Of a DNA stretch of 64,000 nucleotides, positions 1 through 10,785 are shown in pieces. How positions within the stretch are numbered: the first letter of the stretch is position 1; each line of letters starts with the position of its first letter. The translations under genes were made by a program, and so were the position numbers. Under the pieces are notes generated by a model, which saw nothing but the letters and a program-made list of their open reading frames with translations, did no database searches and was not told where the DNA came from. The DNA is from Nymphaea colorata (Eukaryota; Streptophyta; Magnoliopsida; Nymphaeales; Nymphaeaceae). The DNA is taken from NCBI RefSeq assembly GCF_008831285.2, contig NC_045151.1, positions 4,523,544-4,587,543 on the forward strand, read 5' to 3'.

Positions 1-230
1 ATCGGTTTGATTCAGTTCTGCCAAGTTGATGGCCCACAACATATTTTTTTCATATTTTTACTTGAGTAATAATAGCAAAAGGTTTAATTAGTGTGCATCA
101 GACACTTTTCACAGACTGTATCATGTCCTATTAAGTACCATGGAAAATGGTGAAGCCAACTGATAGTAACCGAAATTGCTGTAATTAGTATGCTATTTCA
201 TGACTTAGTGTGTGCATTCAGTTGACAGAG
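1..230. repeat. Module P, left part (superunit S1)
   Basis: Non-coding repeat. It aligns by eye with 26,452-26,680 in S2, with scattered substitutions, and marks the left part of the superunit. After the motif GTTGACA at 221-227 the two copies diverge. No reading frame worth calling. Confidence 0.6.
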
Positions 231-1650
231 AGCTACTACAAGAAAGGTGTTGAACATGACATTGAGAAAAAGAATTCTTGGTCTTTGTAAAATTAATGAA
301 CTGGGTTAAAGAGTGTGCTGCAACCTGCTGACGACAATGCAGTCCAGAACCAGGCTACAGATGGGAGGAGGTGCTTATTGTCCTATTTACATGGCAACAC
401 AGTTTCATGTCCCTCTTAATTTAGGGTATAGTTTTTTTGGGGCTTGTTTGGCAGTGGTTACAATAACGCATTGCTTCATGTATCAACATTAATAATGGGA
501 GAAACTACACATGAAACATTATGTCATTGTACTACATGAATGTCCCTCTATTTTAACGACAGATATGTGCATGTATTGCTATTCTGATTGCCAAACAAGC
601 CCTTAAGAAACATTGTGTCATCAAGCTATTTTTAAGATATAATTTACAGTCTGTCACACGAGTATGATGCATACTTTTATTTACTTTAAAATTTTAGAAC
701 TGAGATCAATTCACCACTTATGTGTTACCCAACAATTCGGTTCAAAGATATAAAAATCACAACTGCTTGTTTTCTTGACGGGCCAATGCATTAATGAGCA
801 TCAATGGGGTATTTTTGGATTGCAGATGCTTTTTTATATATCTCGATGAACGGTAGTCATGATGAGCATTGATGATGCACCATTTTGTGGTGGGCAATGC
901 TGGACTCTCCTCAATGATTAGGAGATGGTTTTTTGGGTGACCAAAGCCCACTGCTTGACTAAAGACTGAAGTCTAAACTTAAGCCCCTGACTTTTGATGA
1001 TTTAAGGTCTTCTTAGGGTAAAAGGTATGCTTGACATGCCATCCCATTATACTTGTATATATGTGACCTCCTTTTTTGTAGTACAGAAAGTTGTTCAAAA
1101 TGACAACTAGCTGCTAGCCTGTCATTGTGGTAACGTCCTTTAGAACGGGTATGCAGATGGTTGCAGGTGGAGAGATTTTAAACACCATCATTTGGGTTTA
1201 AATAGAAACACATACAGTGGTGCACTAGTCATTAAAATTTCAATAGTTTACGTTAATGATCAAGTATCTCAACTTAATTAGTCCGCATTTTCTCAAATTG
1301 TGTGGATAAATAAAATGGTTAAACTATATGGTGATTTGTTGTAGACATGATTTCTTCACAATGAAATTTGAAGGCACATAATTGGAATTCTCAACCTAGC
1401 CGAAAGTATGTATTTGCTAAAATAAAATAAGATGAAATACATGGTGAGGATTATTAGGATAAATGATCATACCCAATGTTGAAAAATTGGTTCAGTAATC
1501 GGGCAGATTGGATTTGGATTGGTGTACTATGCAATGTGCTCAAGACCCAATGCATGTCACACCATATTATTGGGTGTTCAGCAACATGAACATTAAGAGG
1601 AGTTCTATGAATATATATAAAAATTAGGACACATTCATGCTGCATTGCAT
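231..1650. repeat. Module P, middle part
   Basis: Mostly non-coding. The part from about 780 to 1,400 matches 44,510-45,060 in S3; shared features are the run around 'tatatatctcgatgaa' and the later 'ggtggagagatt'. S2 lacks this part. A small inverted-repeat element lies at 440-603 (separate entry). The short reverse-strand frames here show no family motif. Confidence 0.5.
440..603. mobile_element. Small MITE-like element, hAT-like ends
   Basis: The ends are inverted repeats: GGGCTTGTTTGGCA on the left is matched exactly by its reverse complement TGCCAAACAAGCCC on the right, with partial pairing continuing inward. Total length is about 164 bp and it has no coding capacity. Ends of the GGGCTTGTTTGG type are common in plant hAT-derived MITEs. 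I do not see a clean 8-bp target duplication. Only one copy is visible in this window. Confidence 0.55.
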
Positions 1651-1659
1651 TTTAGTGTT

Positions 1660-2110
1660 TCAATAGTATGCTATAGTCTTTAAAATAGATTTATGAAACA
1701 CTAAATTAGTGTTAATGTTACGAAACAGCTCTTTATGGGATTCTTTTTACCCTAATTTTATCATTGCTCTTAGTTTTTAAAGTAGAACTGAATTAAGAGG
1801 CTTTTTAGTCTTTTCAAACATGCAAACATTTTTTCTATTACATTCAATCTATCTTGCTTACAAATTGGTTTTTGGATGTATAGCATGATCGCTGGGGAGT
1901 CAAGGTCCCATCAAGGTTAATGTATGACTGAAAATATGGACACACATGTGACAGGTGAACTTGGTAAACTTTTTTTTTTTTTAGGTTTAGAATAAGTTCA
2001 TCACGTCTACAGAAAGGGTATGTTTGAATGGCTATCGTAGGGTGATATCATGGGAAATGTGTAGTCATCAAATGTGGGCGTCTTTAAAAATGCATAAATC
2101 CTCAAAATAC
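1660..2110. repeat. Module G, copy in P
   Basis: Non-coding repeat recognised by the order 'gattcatgaaacacta', 'aaacatt...tctattac', then 'ggggagtcaaggtccca' near 1,895. Related copies lie at about 6,720-7,300, 14,810-15,480, 35,160-35,880, 45,060-45,480 and 59,330-60,030. No open frame of note. Confidence 0.6.
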
Positions 2111-2210
2111 TTGTTTCGAGAGCATTGCATATGATACTTAATTGGATATTCTTTGTTTTCTTTCTCTTTTTTTAGAACAGTTTAATAAGATCTCTGAATT
2201 ATATCGAATA

Positions 2211-2690
2211 TGTTGACATCCGTATAAAAAATAGACCGTGGACAAAGGTTATGAAAATTACCCAACCAAATAAAAAATTTTGAGCTAATTTCACTCTTAT
2301 TTTAAGTTCTTTAATCCTCCTTACGCTTCTTGTTTTAACAAAAATCCTAATTTCTCTTTGTAAAACAAGCTTGGATGAAGCCATGATACATGTAACCAAA
2401 GTACGTATTGATTGAGCATGGGGACTTTGAGATGTGATTTATTGTCTGATTGATCGATTTAGTTTGTACTTCACAAGGTTTGACATAATTTTTTTTTCTT
2501 CGGTGTAAAAACAAATTATATGTCATTCTAGTATTTCACAAGGTATGACATATTTTTTTCGTAAAAATATAAATGATACACCGTTCACCTCTTTGAAAAA
2601 ATTATTTTATAAATAACACCTTGTTTACCATGTAATGCAATTAATTAAAATGTCGGACGATCAATGCACATAATATACACACACACACAG
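2211..2690. repeat. Module M, copy 1
   Basis: Non-coding module of about 430-480 bp. It runs through 'aaacaagcttggatg', a 'cacaaggt..gacat' motif, 'aagtaacacctt'-like text and an 'aattaattaaa' motif, and ends in an AT microsatellite at about 2,690-2,711. The same order recurs at least a dozen times in the window. The closest copies are 26,680-27,140 and 45,600-46,040. Confidence 0.65.
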
Positions 2691-2711
2691 ATATATATAT
2701 ATATATATATT

Positions 2712-3300
2712 TCAAAATATTCTACATATTGGTTTCATTTCTTAAAATTTTCATGGCAGTAAAATAAATAAAAGCTTCAAAGGTACTAAACAGGCTTAGT
2801 GTCTTTGATCTGATTAAAAATATGAGTGTTTTATCTAGCCAAATTAATGTTTATAACAATATACGGTTAATGCATATACAAGTATGTTGTAAGAGTTATT
2901 TTTCTAATGAACATGAAGAACTTTTGTTAGAACTGTATAAATTTATTTTAGAATTCTTTGAACCGATGCAGCCGGTCAACTGCGAGTCTGCCAATTTAAA
3001 ATTTTTTAATGACTTAAACATTTGACACGGAACCAGATTACCGTACAATTTTTTGGCGGCAACCATTTGTTTTGCAGCTATTGATTTGTCTCAAGATTTT
3101 GTCGCTAGTGTCAGCGGTCAAATGGCACAATGGTGATGGTTCTTTCATTGTAGATCATTTTTATCTTTTTTGTTCAAAGTATAAAGAAGAATGATTTTGA
3201 GAAGTTTCTATCAATTACATAATTCTCATAACGCAAACAATTCATTAGCAGAAAAATCTACTCAAATGTCATTTATTGAATCTCATTTTTTCTCTCTATA
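2712..3300. repeat. Module P, right part
   Basis: Non-coding. Matches 27,140-27,720 and, more loosely, 46,040-46,400, 9,200-9,600, 37,080-37,440 and 49,460-49,860. Shared landmarks are 'tattggtttcatttctt', 'gcagccggtcaactgcgag' and 'tgatttgtctcaag'. The 67-residue frame at 2,822 is not conserved between copies, so I do not call it. Confidence 0.55.
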
Positions 3301-3344
3301 TATCTGTGTATATTCATGTATATGTACGTATGTGTGTGTGTGCT

Positions 3345-3346
3345 TG

Positions 3347-3394
<48 letters not shown>

Positions 3395-3395
3395 T
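3345..3395. repeat. Palindromic microsatellite (CT)n-(TA)n-(GA)n
   Basis: A CT run, a TA run and a GA run lie back to back, so the tract is its own reverse complement over about 45 bases and could extrude as a hairpin. The S2 counterpart at about 27,775-27,825 has the same layout but an interrupted right arm. Confidence 0.8.
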
Positions 3396-3755
3396 TGTAG
3401 GTATGAGTCCCATAAACTATAATTTTTGCCATTGAATTTTGCAAGATGGATAGCTCAGAACAATTCAATAAGGGTATTTTAATAATCTAGCATAAATGTC
3501 TAACTTTTTCTCTGAATTTTTTTCAACCATTTATATTGGAAAAGTTATGTGTGTGTGTGTGTATATATACATGGAGAGAGAGAGAGTGAGTGAGAGAGAG
3601 ATTGCTAGGTATGAGATACAAAAACAATAATTTTACCCATTGATTTTTCGAAGATGGAAAACTGAGAACAATTCAAGAATGGTATTTTCATAATCTAGCA
3701 TAAGGAGTAGCTTTTTCAATCAATTTTTTTCAACAATTTATATTGGAAAAAGCAG
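3390..3755. repeat. Imperfect tandem duplication, period about 200 bp
   Basis: The text from about 3,393 ('gattgtaggtatgag' through 'tatattggaaaa' near 3,543) is repeated from about 3,600 ('gattgctaggtatgag' through 'tatattggaaaa' near 3,750). The copies are separated by GT, TA and GA microsatellite runs. S2 carries a single copy at 27,826-27,950. Confidence 0.7.
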
Positions 3756-3847
3756 TGGTCAAAATGATTTTTTATAGGGTTTGCACCTAAGGAATTAGTA
3801 ACTACCAATTTCTCTCTCATACACAATATATATACATATATATATGT

Positions 3848-4440
3848 AGCATCAAAGACAAAAATACTAATATTAAAATCTAACATTTCTATTAATGTTA
3901 GCAAAGACATTGTGACAAGAACTTTATTTATTTATCTATATAGCTTCCAAATTTGAATAATTTGCTGCACAAGTACAAGAACTATATCGCCGTTGTATAA
4001 GTCTATGACATCTTAGTTTTTAAACAATGTAGGATGTGAGAAGTCCTTTTGCCAACACTATTCTCTCAAATAAAGCACAAGCATAAGTTAGCAAAATTTA
4101 TATACAAATACTTGAAGTTTGGAATGCACAATTAGTAGTGGTAAATAACAAGTGGCCTCCGATGTCAACAATAATATTGAAACATAAAATCGTCATTCTT
4201 TCCATATTTATAAGAAAAATGTCAACAACAATATTGGAACCTGAAATGGCCATTCCTGTTTTTGATGCATCAAAACCTGAGTCTTTTGACTTAAGCGCAT
4301 AATGTTTCATGAAATGTTATTTTCCAATGTCTTACTGCTCACATATATTTTTTCTATAAATTTGATTGTTGAAGGACAAATCCAAGTATCACTCTGTGCT
4401 AGATAAGAGTGACCTCAAGTTAAGGATTTGATACTAATGT
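3848..4440. repeat. Module X, copy 1
   Basis: Non-coding module. Landmarks in order: 'tccaaatttgaataa', 'ctgcac', 'ctctcaaataaagcacaagc', 'aagtggcctccgatgtcaac', two direct repeats of about 58 bp starting 'aacaataatattga' and 'aacaacaatattgga', then 'ctataaatttgattgttgaagg'. Thirteen or more copies lie in the window. Best match is 32,375-32,960 in S2. Confidence 0.65.
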
Positions 4441-4487
4441 CACCGTGTTGTATATCCTTAAGTCAGATTGTCTTCATAAAGTTCTTG

Positions 4488-5080
4488 AATATGTGAATGA
4501 GGCAAGTGGCCTTTGTTCTTCACTTGATTTAGACTTTAGGAAGACAGTTAGTTGGGATTACCCAAGCTTCCATGAGACAGATAGACACAACATAAGAAGA
4601 TTAGCAATAACACGCCGATGGGTCTTTCTTAGTCCATTGAGAATCTGAAAATGGAAAAGAAAGCAAAAATTCAAACGTCATGTAGATTAAAATCTATTGT
4701 ACTGTCAGGATTGTGACTTGGGATCACATAGATGAACAACATTTTTTTAGCACTACTGGGACCATGGAACTTGTTGGACTCACCCAATTGATGAAAAGAA
4801 GCTACTAGTTTTGAGGTTACATAGTTCCTATAGTAGTGATGAAACATTTACACTTTTGCTTACAAAGTACAATAGACTTATACATACCTTGTAAATTGTT
4901 GCTTCTAATGCCATCTTCAGCTTCTCAATGGATTGACAAAGACCCTCTTATCGCTTTATATTCTTATTTATGTATAATTGCCTGTCTCATGGAGTCCTGG
5001 GTGCAGCTAACTAACCGTCTTCCCAAAATTCAAACTAAGTGAAGCACAAAAGCAATGTAATGCCCCCACTTATTTTGCAT
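4488..5080. mobile_element. Foldback FB-A, copy 1 (full length)
   Basis: Two long arms point inward. The left arm (about 4,488-4,700) contains 'agacagttagttgggattac' and 'ccatgagacag'. The right arm (about 4,850-5,080) reads as its reverse complement, including 'ctgtctcatggagtcctggg' and 'ctaactaaccgtcttccc'. The central part is retained and has its own smaller inverted match. No coding capacity; the small frames follow arm sequence and are not conserved. Best match is copy 8. Confidence 0.8.
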
Positions 5081-5099
5081 ATAAAATAACCTTATCATG

Positions 5100-5400
5100 T
5101 TTTTGTCTTTCTTTACATTCTAATAAATCACCTTAATACTATATATATAGCATTGGCCATGATTTGGGGTGTTTTTTTTTGGCTTCTTCATTTCTTTACA
5201 TACAAGATTGAATAAATTAAAGCTACCCCCACACGTGCGGAGATGCAAAAAATCAGGAGAAAAATGGAGGCTTATTTGTAGAAATGTATCTGAAGTAGGA
5301 GTCTCAAATGAAAATTCTAAACTAAAGAGAATAAATGGCTTATGCCAAGAGGGGATGATGCATCATGCCCTCTTGTTGGATTGTCTAAAATAAATCTCTG
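5100..5400. repeat. Module N, copy 1
   Basis: Non-coding module that follows FB-A and an AT tract. Landmarks: 'ggcttcttcatttct', 'ggagaaaaatggaggct' and 'tatgccaagagg..atgatg'. The 74-residue frame here is not preserved in the other copies. Related copies at 33,660-33,910, 14,290-14,770, 41,430-41,960 and 58,800-59,290. Confidence 0.6.
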
Positions 5401-6480
5401 ACATATTGTAACACTTGTTAGATTTATAGGAAGTGAGAAGGATGGTCGCAGCTGCTAACACGTAAGTATTTCTTTCAAGATGCTTCCAATTATCTCAGAC
5501 TTTAGAAGATTTGAATCCTTGTTTACCTTATACCTCAAATTTAAAGATGTGAAGCCGGAGGGGAGGGAGGTTGACTTGAGATCTATGTATTTGAAGATGT
5601 ATAGTTTACAAAACTATAGTATTGTCATTGTATCTTTTACACATAAGAATTGAGTTGCCTCAAAAGGCACAGCAAAACTGGTCGTGTTTTGGACCTGTGA
5701 AAATGCAGGTCTTTAGTTCAATTTACATGGGTATTATGCTTATACGTCTTAAGAGGTGGAACATGGTAGCTAAGTTGAAGGATGAAGTTCTATCATAGTT
5801 GAAGCTGATGTAGTTCATGACCCCTAAGGCATGGTGGGCCTCTTTTCAGGATGGTAAGTTGCATGGTGGGCCTCTTTTCAGGATGGTAAGTTGCTAATTG
5901 CCTCCCACTCTCTCAAAGAAAAAAAAAACATAAGATTTTCATTTTAAAAAAAAATAATCATTCAAGCGCACCTCACATTATGTGTAGGTAGACAGGTGTA
6001 AGTGCATATTATGAATGCAGCATTTGTGCTCAAATGGAAATGCAAAAATCAAAAGGTTAACAAGCTTGGCCTTTGAGCGGAACATTAAAGACTCAGTGAG
6101 TTAAGTGCACCGGTTTGTGCATGTAACAGATATACAGCAAATAAAAAACATGGTAGGGGTTGTAATGTTATGGAAATTATCTAAAAAAATATATTTTTAT
6201 ACTTTTAATTTATTTCAATTTTTTTTCTCTATAAAAGCTTTTTTTATTAACCAGGAGTATTTTTGTAATGATCTATATTAGCGCATGAAAATTTCATGCA
6301 CTGTGTGGCATACATAACCTGCTTTGGTCGAAGACAAATTTTTTTAAAGGAAATGTGGAGGCACATATTTAGATTTTATAATCAGTAATTCGAAACAGTA
6401 GTTTATATTTGCTAAAATAAATAAAATGAAGGCATACATGCCTTCACTGGATATAGCAATGCTGTTCTTTTATTAGTAAT
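5400..6480. repeat. Module R, copy 1
   Basis: Non-coding segment found once in each superunit, between N and the TIR side. It matches 33,910-34,960 and 47,640-48,640; a shared landmark is the purine-rich 'gaggggagggaggttgac'. It contains a perfect 32-bp tandem duplication at 5,829-5,892. No family recognised. Confidence 0.6.
5829..5892. repeat. Perfect 32-bp tandem duplication
   Basis: A 32-base unit beginning 'gcatggtgggcctc' occurs twice head to tail without a mismatch. The counterparts in S2 (near 34,360-34,400) and S3 (near 48,230-48,265) have a single unit, so this duplication is specific to S1 and looks recent. Confidence 0.85.
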
Positions 6481-7300
6481 GAAAATGCTGTGAAGGATTG
6501 GAACCAAGGATGCGTAATCGGGTTCTTTCAATATTGGCAAATGGTTCATTAATTAGACAGAATGGATGTCGGTTGGTGTGCCTTGCAGTGTGCATGGGGA
6601 CAAATACAGTATTGAAACATCTAATGTCAGATTGTTGGGCCCTTACAAGAAAATTGCCCCTCCATTTTTCCTTTTTTATTTTTTGTAGAGGTGTTTTGCA
6701 ACATGAATTTGATGAATTTGCATTAATAATTAGAATAGATTTCGTGAAACATTATTTTTTATGTTTCATCACACTATCACAATCTTTGCAACAGATTTAT
6801 GAAATGCTAAACTAGTGTATATGATTCCAAACATGTCTTATGGGGCTTTCCATTTACACTAATTTTAGCATTAAAAGAAAATCTGTGTTAAGGGGCTATT
6901 TGGTCGTTTCGGATATCCAAACATTTTCTTTCTGTTATGTTCAATCTACATTGCTTAAAATTTGCTTTGTGAATGAGGTATAGTGTGTTCTGTGGGGAGT
7001 CAAGGTCCCATATGGTTGACCTTGACAGATTTTTTATTTGTCACTAAAATAGAATAAGGTCATAAGGTTGCCAGAAGGGCTGTATCAATGGTTATGGTAG
7101 GTGATATCAAGAGACATGTGTGGCTAGCAAATTTCAGGTTTTAAAAAAAGTCCATGTATAATGTTTGATGTTTTGGAAATGTATAGTATAAAACATAGTG
7201 TTCTTCTTATCTAACACTGCTTGATGGTGCTTGATATTATAATGCAAAGAACATAAATGCCTTTTGTGGGCACTCTAAAAATGGGATATGAGAACCCTAA
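6480..7300. repeat. Module G with its leader, copy 2
   Basis: Non-coding segment matching 34,960-35,760 in S2 and containing 'ggggagtcaaggtccca' near 6,998. The 105-residue frame at 6,498 has partly similar counterparts at 34,969 and 35,030, but they are broken across two frames. They carry no recognisable motif, so I treat this as repeat sequence. Confidence 0.55.
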
Positions 7301-7314
7301 TTTGCCTTTCTTAT

Positions 7315-7426
7315 CTTACCAAATGCTAATTTGGCTTCCTAGCAAAGAACCAGCATTTCATAAAAAGAGCACACAAAACATGAAATGCTGCTTCTTTGCT
7401 AGGAAGCCAAATTAGCATTTGGTAAG
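7315..7426. repeat. Near-perfect palindrome with 46-nt arms
   Basis: Positions 7,315-7,360 are the reverse complement of 7,381-7,426 with one mismatch (at 7,350), around a 20-base loop. The right arm is the ancestral one: it is present in S2 at about 35,816-35,861. The left arm is absent from S2, where only the innermost part of the pairing exists. See findings. Confidence 0.9.
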
Positions 7427-7556
7427 AGGAATAGGGTTCTCTTTGGTCATGTCTTCCATCAATGAATCAAGGATTTCTTGAAGGAAGATGTCCTCTGCAT
7501 GCTTTTGAGAAAATTTTCTACCAAAACAAAATGTTAATAGATGAATTAGAGGAAGC

Positions 7557-8057
7557 ATGCAGGCAGGGGAAGGGGTGGAGCCATTAACTCCTTCACCGTC
7601 TTCACCAAGAGTGGTTGATCCGAGTTTGAAGTGTTTTTCAGCTTCAGGGGCGAAGACACCAGAAAGTGTTTCATTGGATATTTTTATGAGGGCCATGAGG
7701 AGCGTGGTATTTCCAACATCATGGACAGCGGAAAGTTGGAAAAGGGGGAGGATATCGAGAAACTATTTGAATACATAGAGAGGTCCAAGATCTTTGTCCT
7801 CATCTTATCCAAATGCTTTGCAGAATTGAAATGGTGCTTGAAGGAGGTGACCAAAAGTGTGGAGTACAGGAAGGAGATAATGCAGGCCTTGGTGTGGTAA
7901 CTTCCGGCGTCCGCAACCAGAACTGGCTCTTTAAATCTGCAATTAAGGATGTTCAATCCAACAAGACGCAAGACCAAGCGGAGGTGAGGAAATGGAGGAT
8001 AGCATTGAAGAACGTCGGAAATCTCTCTGGCTTCAATCTGATCAAGGACATAAATGG
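7557..8057 (+). pseudogene. Decayed TIR exon of a TIR-NBS-LRR immune receptor, copy 1
   Basis: In plant TNL receptors this first exon encodes the TIR domain, an NADase that signals in immunity. Visible are FFSFRGEDTRKCFI (TIR box 1, from 7,631), SKIFVLILSKCF, and WCLKE near 7,830-7,848, whose Glu aligns with the catalytic Glu of plant TIR NADases. In another frame come VRNQ, a W-F-K-S-A-I stretch, and WRIALKNVGNLSGFNL, which closes the domain. It is broken. A Ser/Pro-rich leader starting at ATG 7,557 is out of frame with the TIR box, a TGA lies in the TIR frame at 7,616-7,618, and a deletion near 7,890-7,910 shifts the frame and removes the strand before VRNQ. A plausible splice donor follows 8,057. 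No NB-ARC or LRR follows. TIR identity is sure; the loss of function is nearly so. Confidence 0.88.
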
Positions 8058-8430
8058 GTATATGTCTATACCTCTGGAATAATTAAAATTTAATCAGATC
8101 TCTCTTTCTTTTCCTCTCTCCTTAAATTTATAGTCTAACAAGAAGAATGCTTTGTTGTCTGTAGCTTTACAGTTGCTTCCATTCATATCTTATTCATATG
8201 CTTATTTTCTGCTTGTGTTGTCCCAACATCATGTTGGGCTAGTATTTAAATATTTTTCCTTTAAAATCATTATTTTATCAGCTATATTAATCTAACACAT
8301 CCTTCACTATTGAAGTTTCCCAAATTCATCTTCCAGTTACTTACTTAAGTTAATTAACCATGACATATCCTTAAAGCTACTAATGGTTAAAAGTGAGACA
8401 ATTCAAGACGTGATTTTGTGTTGAGACTAC
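8058..8430. other. Sequence downstream of TIR exon 1
   Basis: AT-rich text matching 36,500-36,780 in S2. It starts at the likely intron donor (GTATATG) and may be old intron. I see no acceptor followed by NB-ARC motifs: no P-loop GGxGxGKT, Kinase-2 or GLPL. Confidence 0.5.
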
Positions 8431-8439
8431 TATATAGAT

Positions 8440-9200
8440 GTACATATATATTGGCAGATTGGTCAATTACTTGGTGGGTCACAAGGTTCAAATTTTTTTT
8501 TCCCTTTGGCATAAAAATATATAATATATCATTCTATAAGACACAATGTCCTTGAAATATAAATCATAAATTGTTCACCTTTTTGAAAAACTTACTTTTA
8601 TATGTAACAGCTCGTTAACCATATAATGAAGTTAAAAAATGTTTCATAATCTATGCATGTAACAAGCACACAAACACACGTACATATCTAAAATATTTTG
8701 GAATGTATATATATTATATATATATTCCAAAATATTTTGGATATTGGTTTCATTTCTTTAATTTTTCACAGCAGTAAAAAACATAAAATCTTTAACCATG
8801 TAATGAAGTTAAAAAATGTTTCATAATCAATGCGTGTAAAACACACACACCTGTGCATATCTAAAATATTTTGGAATATATATATATATATACATGTTCC
8901 AAAATATTTTAGATATTGGTTTCATTTCTTTAATTTTTCATAGCAGTAAAAAAACATAAAAGCATCAAAGCAACTAAACTAGCTTAGAGCCTTTTATTGA
9001 TAATTCTAGTGCTTCACAAGGTATGACATTATTTTTCCTTGAAAATATAAATTATAAATTGTTCACATTTTTAATAAATTTATTTATAAGTAACGCCTTC
9101 TTAACCATGTAATAAAATTAATAAATGTTTCATGATCAATGCACTCTCTCTCCCACACACACACAGATATATATATATATATATATGAAAATTATTATAG
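8440..9200. repeat. Module M, three partial tandem copies
   Basis: Three successive partial M modules end in AT tracts near 8,703-8,730, 8,875-8,895 and 9,167-9,187. The first two are tandem copies of about 175 bp; both carry 'taatgaagttaaaaaatgtt' followed by 'ccaaaatatttt' after the AT tract. S2 and S3 have fewer copies (36,780-37,280 and 49,040-49,460). Confidence 0.6.
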
Positions 9201-9990
9201 ATATTGGTTTCATTTCTTTGATTTTTGAAGGCAGTAAAAAACACTAAAGCTTTAAAGCTACTAAAGAAGCTTAGAGTCTTTGGTCTGTTAAAAACAATTA
9301 GAGTTTCAATTAGCCATATTTAATTATATAACAAAACACGGTTAATGTGTATACAAGTGTGTAAAAAAAATCATGAGACTTGTTTGTCTAATGAACAGGA
9401 AGAAAATTTATAAAATAATTCGTTTGAACTGTAAAAATTTCTTTGTATGAATTCTTTAACGCTTGCAGCCGGTATATTATGAACGATAATTTTTTAGTGA
9501 TTTCAGTGGTTGATTACCCACTATCTACATAAATGTTGTTTAATAAATCTCTTTTTTTGTTCTCTCTGATGTTTATATTGGAAGGTACGAGATCCACAGA
9601 TATTCATTTTAGTTGTTGATATTTCCAAGATGGACGGCTGAGAAAATTACCCAACCAGATAAAAAATCTAGACTTAATTCACTCTTGTTTTAACTTTTTT
9701 AATCCTCCTGATGCTTTTTGTATTAACAGAAATCCTAACTTTTCTCTTTGTGAAACAAGCTTGGAAAGAGTCATGATAAATTGAGTTTGTGGACAATGAA
9801 AACTGAGTTATTGGCTGATTGATCGATTTGGTAGGGAGTTAACAAGGTTCCACACATTTTTTTCTTTGGCGTAAAATTGGAAATTATATATCATTCAAGT
9901 ACTTCACAAGGGATGGCATAATTTTTTCGTAAAAATAACTTCACAAGGGATGGCACGTAATATATATATATATATATACTTGAAATCTGG
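9200..9990. repeat. Module P-right/M composite
   Basis: Non-coding. It continues with the 'tattggtttcatttctt' text of module P and returns to an M module with 'agaaaattacccaacc' near 9,632, ending in an AT tract at 9,959-9,979. A short local repeat of 'cttcacaagggatggca' lies near 9,901-9,957. Confidence 0.5.
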
Positions 9991-10170
9991 TGAGCATTTT
10001 CCGCCTCTGAAAAATGGCTTTGCATGAGTTACATAAAGTTTGGAAAGTACATGTTGGTGACCTACTCAATAAAGCAGACTAACTGACCAATGATACGTAT
10101 CTGATCCTAGTGAAAAACCATTGTGCATCCTTCTCAATCATATTGAACTTTTTTATAAAGTTCTTGAATA

Positions 10171-10640
10171 TGTGAATGAGGTACAAGAAGACAGTTAGTC
10201 AAGATTACCCAAGCCTCCATGAGACAGGTAGACACAATGTAAGAACATTAGCAGCCTCAGTCAATTAACAAGTTGAAAATGGAAAAGAAAGCAAGAATTC
10301 AGAAGGCATGTAGATTATTCTAGCGTCTGATTTTTTTTTTAAGCAAAAGTAATGAATGTGACTGAAAGTCTATTTTGTCACTATTGGAAACATGGAACAA
10401 TAAGTACTTTTGCTTACAATTACAAAAGAATTATACATACCACGTGAATTCTTGCTTCCTTTTCCATTTTCAGCTTTCCAATGGATTGAGAAGTTCCACC
10501 ACTGTCTTATTGCTAATGTTCATACATTGTATATAATTGCTTGTCTCATGGAGTCTTGGGTGCAGCTGGCTAACTGTTTTCCTGAAGTCTACATCGAGTG
10601 AAGTGCAAAAGCCATGTTATACCTCATTTATTTTGCATAT
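10171..10640. mobile_element. Foldback FB-A, copy 2 (centre reduced)
   Basis: The left arm starts at 'tgtgaatgaggtac' but has lost the following 'cttcacttgg' text. It includes 'agacagttagtcaagattac' and the right arm includes 'ctgg..taactgttttcctg'. The central spacer is shorter than in copy 1. Best matches are copies 9 and 12, which hold the same place in S2 and S3. Confidence 0.75.
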
Positions 10641-10702
10641 AACCTTATCATGTCTGTCTCCCTCTTTACATTTTACTAAATCACCTTTTTGAACAGAAAA
10701 GC

Positions 10703-10704
<2 letters not shown>

Positions 10705-10783
<79 letters not shown>
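10705..10783. repeat. AT microsatellite, about 39 units
   Basis: Uninterrupted TA dinucleotide run directly after FB-A copy 2. The S2 counterpart (38,596-38,633) has CA and TA runs, so the tract changed strongly between paralogues while its position was kept. Confidence 0.95.

Positions 10784-10785
<2 letters not shown>

Noticed and set aside
2400-2480. GGTTTGACAT / GGTTCGACAT motifs resembling a tRNA B box, repeated in module M
   Set aside because: No A box at the proper distance and no cloverleaf could be drawn, so I do not call a tRNA or SINE.
6498-6815. Frame of 105 residues before TIR copy 1
   Set aside because: Its S2 counterpart is split over two frames at 34,969 and 35,030, and there is no recognisable domain.
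7412-7977. Reverse-strand frames of 94 and 97 residues over TIR copy 1
   Set aside because: They are shadows of the TIR exon, whose forward translation shows the TIR motifs.
8058-8430. A possible NB-ARC exon after TIR copy 1
   Set aside because: No P-loop, Kinase-2 or GLPL motif is visible in any frame before module M begins; the same holds after copy 2.
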